Positions 24,276 through 28,623 of a DNA stretch of 28,623 bases are shown here, one piece after another (position 1 is the stretch's first letter; every line of letters starts with the position of its first letter). Under the pieces are notes generated by a model. It worked only from the letters and a program-made list of their open reading frames with translations, searched no databases and was not told the origin of the DNA. The stretch is from NCBI GenBank assembly GCA_023415655.1, contig JAEZKD010000219.1:1-28623 (forward strand). Direction: 5' to 3'. The translations under genes and the position numbers were made by a program. Source of the stretch: Bacillota bacterium. GTDB lineage: Bacteria; Bacillota; Clostridia; Lachnospirales; Lachnospiraceae.

Positions 24276-24391
24276 GGATGTCGCATAATTCGACTTTGCA
24301 CCCTATAAGATATCATATTTTGTTCCCACCGTGGCTAAGTCACAAAATATGATATCTTATAAGGCACAAAGTCGAATTATGCGACTAATCC
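24276..24391. repeat. hairpin repeat element, copy 2
   Basis: A 116-bp palindrome: outer arms 24280-24298 and 24367-24385 pair over 19 bp, and an inner 20-bp perfect stem (TATAAGATATCATATTTTGT and its complement) surrounds the loop CCACCGTGGCTAAGTCAC (24326-24343). It aligns with the reverse complement of the element at 22255-22376. It lies 8 bases after the map stop and may act in 3' end formation, but its stem is far longer than needed for that. Confidence 0.8.
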
Positions 24392-24631
24392 ATAAGGTTA
24401 GTTAGAAAAGCAAGTAGGAGTATGTGTTTGCTGTTACATAAGGTTAGGAAGTAAAAAGCCAACAAGATAATGTATACTTCTACATCAGGTTACAATAAAA
24501 GCAACAAAGATTATGTATTTACGATTACATCAGCTTAGTGTGTCAAAAGCCAATAAGATATATGCTACTCCTATATCAAGAGTAAGTTAAAAGTCAATAA
24601 GATTACATGTTTGCTCCTACATGGGTAGTAA
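24392..24631. repeat. degenerate tandem array of five ~46-bp units
   Basis: Five head-to-tail units at 24401-24446, 24447-24492, 24493-24537, 24538-24585 and 24586-24631 (46, 46, 45, 48, 46 bp), preceded by a partial unit end (24392-24400). Most share an AAAAGCCAA-like start, an AAGAT stretch, a TGT/ATG centre and a TACATCAGG-TTA-like end. The units have diverged and show no spacer-repeat alternation, so it is not a CRISPR array. No reading frame runs through it. Confidence 0.7.
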
Positions 24632-24769
24632 GTAAAACTTTTTATTAAAGCTAACTTACTGAATGCTGAGGACAACTATTATTGTTTTATTTACAAGATG
24701 TTTGGGCAGTCAGTTTATACAGATTTTGCAGTTCTTTCCGTAGATGAAAATGGAGATATCTATTATTAA
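24632..24769 (+). pseudogene. 3' remnant of a lost gene
   Basis: A 45-codon frame with no start codon at its head, bounded by an in-frame TAA at 24629-24631 and ending in TAA at 24767-24769. The translation looks protein-like and ends NYYCFIYKMFGQ, then VYTDFAVLSVDENGDIYY, a beta-rich C-terminus. No ribosome binding site precedes the only ATG (MFGQ). It is likely the tail of a gene whose front was lost next to the repeat array. I do not recognise the family. Confidence 0.4.
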
Positions 24770-24802
24770 AAAAAGAATGGGCTGTCACTTGTGACAGCCC
24801 AT
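24766..24802 (-). terminator. minus-strand terminator upstream of the small membrane protein
   Basis: A perfect 12-bp palindromic stem (24777-24788 with 24791-24802, ATGGGCTGTCAC and complement). On the minus strand it is followed by a U-rich tract (complement of 24767-24776); there is no U-tract on the plus strand. The nearest minus-strand gene is the GGDEF-EAL gene ending at 25129. Confidence 0.7.
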
Positions 24803-24821
24803 AGTTAGGGAGGATAAAACG

Positions 24822-25094
24822 ATGCCAAATATCATACTAGCATTTATCATTGCGGTTGTATTAGAGTATTATTTAGCAAAGAGAAAAAATAAGATCGTAG
24901 GCTTACTTCTTCCTGGTGCATTGTTACTTACAACCATTGTTTCTATTGTTATGGCTAAGCCAGATGAAACAGTTAATCTGTTCCAACGCTTCGTCCAAAT
25001 GATATATGCATTGCTTTATCTGAATATACCCACCTATGTTTTAATCACTATTTATCTTGTTGTAAGAAAAAAAGAGAATGAAAAAAACTCTTAA
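24822..25094 (+). CDS. small membrane protein, unknown function
   Basis: A 90-residue hydrophobic protein with three likely spans: about residues 2-18 (NIILAFIIAVVLEYYLA), 25-44 (IVGLLLPGALLLTTIVSIVM) and 60-81 (MIYALLYLNIPTYVLITIYL). A Lys/Arg patch (KRKNK) follows the first span and a charged tail (RKKENEKNS) ends it, which places both on the cytoplasmic side if the inside-positive rule holds. AGGGAGG lies 8 bases before the ATG, so it is very likely translated. No family is recognised. No promoter is evident just upstream, and the sequence before the ribosome binding site is a minus-strand terminator hairpin. Confidence 0.7.
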   Translation: MPNIILAFIIAVVLEYYLAKRKNKIVGLLLPGALLLTTIVSIVMAKPDETVNLFQRFVQMIYALLYLNIPTYVLITIYLVVRKKENEKNS

Positions 25095-25128
25095 GAGCAG
25101 TGATAACTATCCAAGAGGAATGTACTAC

Positions 25129-27255
25129 TTAGCGTTTGATTGAGGTTGTAGAGCTTTTTAGGATACGTATCAAATCGTTACTTAGTAAAGGTTTGCTATA
25201 TACAAAACCTTGTACAAAATCACATTTCTTTTCCACTAAGAGAACAAGCTGGGAGGAATGCTCAACACCCTCGGCTACGACATGTATTCCAAGGTGATGA
25301 GCAAGTCGAATAATTGTGTGGACCATTGAAAGTTCTTTATCGCTAACGCAGATGTTATCAATAAAGGACTTATCTATTTTTAACGTGTGAATATTCATCT
25401 TGGCTAGATAATTTAAGCTGGAGTAACCAGTACCAAAGTCATCAAGGGCAACTTTAACACCTATTTCATGAAGCTTTTCAATGATTGTTACGGTACCTGG
25501 TATCGAAGAGACAAGTGCACTTTCTGTTAGCTCTAGCTCTAAGTATTGAGGTGGAAGCTGAGTCTCTTCTAAGATCATAGAAAGCTGGTCAAAGAAGTCA
25601 AAGCGATTAATTTGAACTGGGGATATATTAACCGAAACGATACATGGATCAATCCCACAGTCGATTAAGCTTTTGTTAAAGCGGCAGGCTTCTCTTAACG
25701 CCCAAGTGCCAAGCTCATTAATTAAGCCTGTTTCCTCTGCAATTGGAATGAATTCTCTAGGTGAGAGTAAACCCAAACGAGGATTGTAGATTCGTAATAA
25801 TGCCTCGTAAGCGGTAACTTTATTCTCTTTTATATTCACCAAAGGCTGATAGAGAAGATATACCTCACTATTATAGATGGCATGACGTAGCACTTCAGTG
25901 ATTAGGTTTTTATGATTGAGATGATCTTCCATTTGGTGATTAAAAAGAGTGTATTTATTTTTACCATTCTCTTTGGAATTGTACATCGCAATATCTGAGT
26001 TTTTTGTCAAAGTCGTAGTATCCAATCCATTGTCTGGATACATTGAGATACCAATACTTAAGGAGATATAAGCGGTTTCTTCCTTTAAAAGCATAGGCAT
26101 CTGAAAATGATGAAGGATTTGATTTGCAAAATCAATCGCCTCCTCACAGGAGGAGATATAAGTTTTTATGATCATGAATTCATCACCTCCAGCTCTGGCA
26201 ATACAATCTTTTTCGGATAAGAGAGAGAGGAGTGAGGATGCTGTTTGCTTTAATAATAAATCACCATAATCATGTCCAAGAGTATCATTGATCATTTTAA
26301 AATTATCCAAATCAATAAAGTAAATTGCGTGATGATCTTTGGAAACTTTACTTTCAGAAAGAATCCGATTCGTATACTCAACAAAAGCTAAACGATTAGG
26401 AAGCCCTGTTAAAACATCATGATAAGCAAGATATTCAATACGATCGTAGTTATTGCGAAGTGTATCTTCATTTTCTATGAGGCGTTCATGCATTATAGTT
26501 AACTCATCATAATTACCTTTAATGGTATGTAGCATTTTATTCAAACCGCGTGATAAATCACCTAATTCATTGGTTGCTTTGAGGGTCGAGGTTACATTTA
26601 AATTTCCACTAGAAGCAATTTTCATAACATTTCGAAGCTCAAGAATCGGTTTGATATAGATTTTTTGATAATAGTGATCGGCAATCAAAGCACATGGTAA
26701 GAAGATAAGAAGTGAAAGTAATACATAGCAGAGGATATCATACCACTGAAAGGGAATCATGATTTCTTTTTCTTGTAGGAGCATAATATTCGTCTGATCA
26801 AAGAAAGCATAGGAATAGATATGGGTTTTAAAATACCCTTTGATGGAAAAACTACCGGCTGGTTCAACGCTTTTCTTATCATGAAGCAAAAAGAGATCAG
26901 AAATCCTACGTTTATATGCAGAGGTTACATCGGTTGAGTTTTGATTGTTGGCATATAAAACACCTTCGGATGAGAGAATTTGGGAATTGCAGCTATGGAT
27001 CGAAGTAAAAAATTGCATGATTTGTGTTTCATGCTCATTAAGTTTTGAAAGGAAATCGGAACTTTTAGATTCCAAAGGAGATTTGAGCAATAATTCAATA
27101 TGGTTTTTATTGATTTTGGTCAATTCTAATAATTGTGTTTTACTATCTTTTTCGCGATCATCGGTGAAAGTAAATCTGAATAGACATAGAATTAGCAGTA
27201 AAGGTAGGGATGCAAATAGTATGAAAGTGAAACGAAGCGATTTCTTTATCGACAT
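25129..27255 (-). CDS. membrane-bound GGDEF-EAL c-di-GMP protein
   Basis: A 708-residue protein that may both make and degrade c-di-GMP. I chose the ATG at 27255, with a GGGGG site just upstream; the frame extends to 27282 but has no site there, and the promoter at 27296-27324 leaves too short a leader. One span near residues 7-28 and a second near 170-195 flank a ~140-residue extracellular sensor without a named fold. A HAMP-like linker (KPILELRNVMKIASSG) and a coiled segment follow. The GGDEF domain begins at DVLTGLPNR and has an intact AGGDEF (355-360); the inhibitory RxxD site is replaced by SEKD. The EAL domain has EALLR (484-488), VNISP, LELTES, DDFGTGYSS, KIDKSF and EGVE, so the phosphodiesterase residues are intact. 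Confidence 0.93.
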   Translation of the reverse strand: MSIKKSLRFTFILFASLPLLLILCLFRFTFTDDREKDSKTQLLELTKINKNHIELLLKSPLESKSSDFLSKLNEHETQIMQFFTSIHSCNSQILSSEGVLYANNQNSTDVTSAYKRRISDLFLLHDKKSVEPAGSFSIKGYFKTHIYSYAFFDQTNIMLLQEKEIMIPFQWYDILCYVLLSLLIFLPCALIADHYYQKIYIKPILELRNVMKIASSGNLNVTSTLKATNELGDLSRGLNKMLHTIKGNYDELTIMHERLIENEDTLRNNYDRIEYLAYHDVLTGLPNRLAFVEYTNRILSESKVSKDHHAIYFIDLDNFKMINDTLGHDYGDLLLKQTASSLLSLLSEKDCIARAGGDEFMIIKTYISSCEEAIDFANQILHHFQMPMLLKEETAYISLSIGISMYPDNGLDTTTLTKNSDIAMYNSKENGKNKYTLFNHQMEDHLNHKNLITEVLRHAIYNSEVYLLYQPLVNIKENKVTAYEALLRIYNPRLGLLSPREFIPIAEETGLINELGTWALREACRFNKSLIDCGIDPCIVSVNISPVQINRFDFFDQLSMILEETQLPPQYLELELTESALVSSIPGTVTIIEKLHEIGVKVALDDFGTGYSSLNYLAKMNIHTLKIDKSFIDNICVSDKELSMVHTIIRLAHHLGIHVVAEGVEHSSQLVLLVEKKCDFVQGFVYSKPLLSNDLIRILKSSTTSIKR

Positions 27256-27295
27256 AATTACCCCCAAATAGCCAGACTTCATATGAATTAGAATA

Positions 27296-27324
27296 ATTTT
27301 ACCAAAAAACTACAGAATTTGCAA
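27296..27324 (-). promoter_or_regulatory. promoter of the GGDEF-EAL gene
   Basis: On the minus strand TTGCAA (27324-27319), 17 bases, TAAAAT (27301-27296). It predicts a transcript start near 27289, about 34 bases before the chosen start codon. Confidence 0.55.
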
Positions 27325-27365
27325 GGAAAGAAGAAATGTTTACCCAATGTTTATGAAAAATTTAG

Positions 27366-27394
27366 TTGAAAAAGGACAACAATAAATGTATACT
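27366..27394 (+). promoter_or_regulatory. promoter of tgt
   Basis: TTGAAA (27366-27371), 17-base spacer, TATACT (27389-27394), giving a leader of about 60 bases. Confidence 0.65.
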
Positions 27395-27462
27395 TGTACT
27401 AAAGTGGGCACAAATGCTCGCAAAGTACGTAGTAAAACGTATGAATGATTAAGGAGTTATGA

Positions 27463-28596
27463 ATGTACAAATTATTATGCAAAGATGGTAATGCAAAACG
27501 TGGTGAATTCCATACTGTTCATGGGACCATTCAGACACCTGTTTTTATGAATGTAGGAACCGCTGCAGCGATTAAAGGTGCAGTTTCAACGATGGATTTG
27601 CAGAATATAAAAACACAAGTGCAGCTTAGCAACACCTACCATTTACATGTAAGACCGGGTGATGAGGTAGTTAAGAAATTGGGCGGCCTTCACAAGTTCA
27701 TGGTATGGGACAAGCCGATACTGACAGATTCCGGCGGATTTCAGGTGTTCTCTTTATCTGGACTTCGTAAAATCAAAGAAGAAGGCGTATACTTTAATTC
27801 GCATGTAGATGGACGCAAAATTTTCATGGGACCAGAAGAGAGTATGAGAATTCAGTCGAATTTAGCTTCGACGATAGCGATGGCTTTTGATGAATGTCCA
27901 CCACATCCTGCAACCAGACAGTATATACAGGATTCTGTGGATCGTACTACAAGATGGTTGATTCGTTGTCAGAATGAGATGAATCGTCTAAATTCTTTAG
28001 AGGATACGATCAATAAGAATCAGATGCTCTTTGGAATTAATCAAGGTGGAACGTTTAGCGATATTCGTATTGAACATGCAAAGAAAATCTTTGATCTAAA
28101 TCTTGATGGATATGCAATTGGTGGTCTTGCCGTTGGGGAGAGTCACGATGAGATGTATCGTATCATAGAAGATGTAGTACCTTATCTTCCAGAAGCAAAA
28201 CCAACCTACCTAATGGGAGTTGGTACACCAGCGAATATACTCGAAGCAGTAGAACGTGGTGTGGATTTCTTTGACTGTGTATATCCAGCACGCAATGGAC
28301 GACATGGACATGCTTATACGAACCATGGAAAGATGAATCTATTGAATGCAAAATATGAGTTAGATGATAAACCTATCGAAGAAGGATGTCAGTGCCCAAC
28401 TTGTCAACATTATAGTAGAGCTTACATCCGACATTTGTTAAAGGCAAAGGAAATGCTAGGACTTCGATTATTAGTTACCCATAATCTTTATTTCTACAAT
28501 GAGATGATGGAGGAAATTAGAGAAGCCATTGAGCAAAAGAATTTTGCCGAATATAAAAAGAAAAAGCTTGAAGGATTTGCCACAGGACAGGAATAA
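27463..28596 (+). CDS. tgt: tRNA-guanine transglycosylase (queuosine synthesis)
   Basis: A 377-residue cytosolic enzyme that swaps G34 of tRNAs with GUN anticodons (Asp, Asn, His, Tyr) for preQ1, the base-exchange step of queuosine synthesis. AAGGAG precedes the ATG. The TIM-barrel hallmarks are complete: D89 in LTDSGGFQVFSL (general acid/base), FGINQGGTF and GYAIGGLAVGE for base recognition, and D271 in FFDCVYPARNG, the covalent nucleophile. The zinc site is C309, C311, C314 and H340 (CQCPTC and LLVTHN). Length matches the bacterial enzyme (~375-380). In Firmicutes it often lies near queA, ruvAB or yajC; the window ends 27 bases after the stop, so the context downstream is unseen. Confidence 0.97.
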   Translation: MYKLLCKDGNAKRGEFHTVHGTIQTPVFMNVGTAAAIKGAVSTMDLQNIKTQVQLSNTYHLHVRPGDEVVKKLGGLHKFMVWDKPILTDSGGFQVFSLSGLRKIKEEGVYFNSHVDGRKIFMGPEESMRIQSNLASTIAMAFDECPPHPATRQYIQDSVDRTTRWLIRCQNEMNRLNSLEDTINKNQMLFGINQGGTFSDIRIEHAKKIFDLNLDGYAIGGLAVGESHDEMYRIIEDVVPYLPEAKPTYLMGVGTPANILEAVERGVDFFDCVYPARNGRHGHAYTNHGKMNLLNAKYELDDKPIEEGCQCPTCQHYSRAYIRHLLKAKEMLGLRLLVTHNLYFYNEMMEEIREAIEQKNFAEYKKKKLEGFATGQE

Positions 28597-28623
28597 CTGT
28601 GTTATGGCATTGAATTATAATTC

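Noticed and set aside
24392..24631. Possible CRISPR array
   Set aside because: The units abut with no unique spacers, they vary along their whole length, and no cas gene is nearby.
27256..27282. Earlier ATG for the GGDEF-EAL gene
   Set aside because: No ribosome binding site precedes it and the predicted promoter would leave only a few leader bases.

Overview
The window comes from a low-GC, Gram-positive anaerobe of the Clostridia, most likely a motile member of the Lachnospiraceae. The evidence is the AT-rich DNA, strong AGGAGG-type ribosome binding sites, sigma-A promoters of the TTGACA-N17-TATAAT form, a SUF operon of the Firmicutes kind with SufU, a SEC-C-tagged methionine aminopeptidase and long hairpin terminators. 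I would not name a species from sequence alone. Almost everything is chromosomal housekeeping or accessory DNA; I see no complete insertion sequence, prophage or CRISPR array.

Layout. Bases 1-2497 hold the end of an operon: a PQQ-type beta-propeller (5' end outside the window), a membrane-anchored solute-binding protein whose two lobes are in swapped order, and an amino-acid-type ABC permease with no ATPase beside it. A perfect 29-bp-arm hairpin separates it from a convergent orphan TAXI-type lipoprotein (2616-3596). A Cache-type chemoreceptor (3933-5633) and a COG2509-type FAD protein (5740-7140) follow. Bases 7141-7818 hold a large hairpin, a tRNA-Trp with its own promoter and terminator, and a possible gene scrap. 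A secreted protein with a duplicated unknown domain, Ig-like domains and a C-terminal beta-sandwich follows (7819-9717).

Bases 9873-15413 are a SUF iron-sulfur operon (regulator-sufC-sufB-sufD-sufS-sufU). The first gene is a DtxR/MntR-like winged-helix protein that appears to have lost the usual metal ligands and carries three C-terminal cysteines. A perfect 16-bp palindrome sits over its -10/start region. This is the best candidate here for an undescribed regulatory system: an Fe-S or iron sensor of DtxR descent doing the job IscR or SufR does elsewhere.

A P2-type (calcium-like) ATPase lies convergent to suf (15467-18079, minus). It is followed by an LCP cell-wall ligase and then a heavy-metal (Zn/Cd/Pb) resistance operon of ArsR/CadC-like regulator, stand-alone HMA chaperone and HMA-less CadA/ZntA pump, with a consensus promoter and a palindromic operator. 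A DedA/TVP38 membrane protein and the methionine aminopeptidase follow. Their 3' flanks carry two diverged copies of one ~110-120-bp hairpin element whose apical loop sequence is conserved. The second copy leads into a five-unit degenerate ~46-bp tandem array and a 3' gene remnant. The window ends with a small membrane protein, a convergent GGDEF-EAL c-di-GMP protein, and tgt (queuine/preQ1 tRNA-ribosyltransferase).
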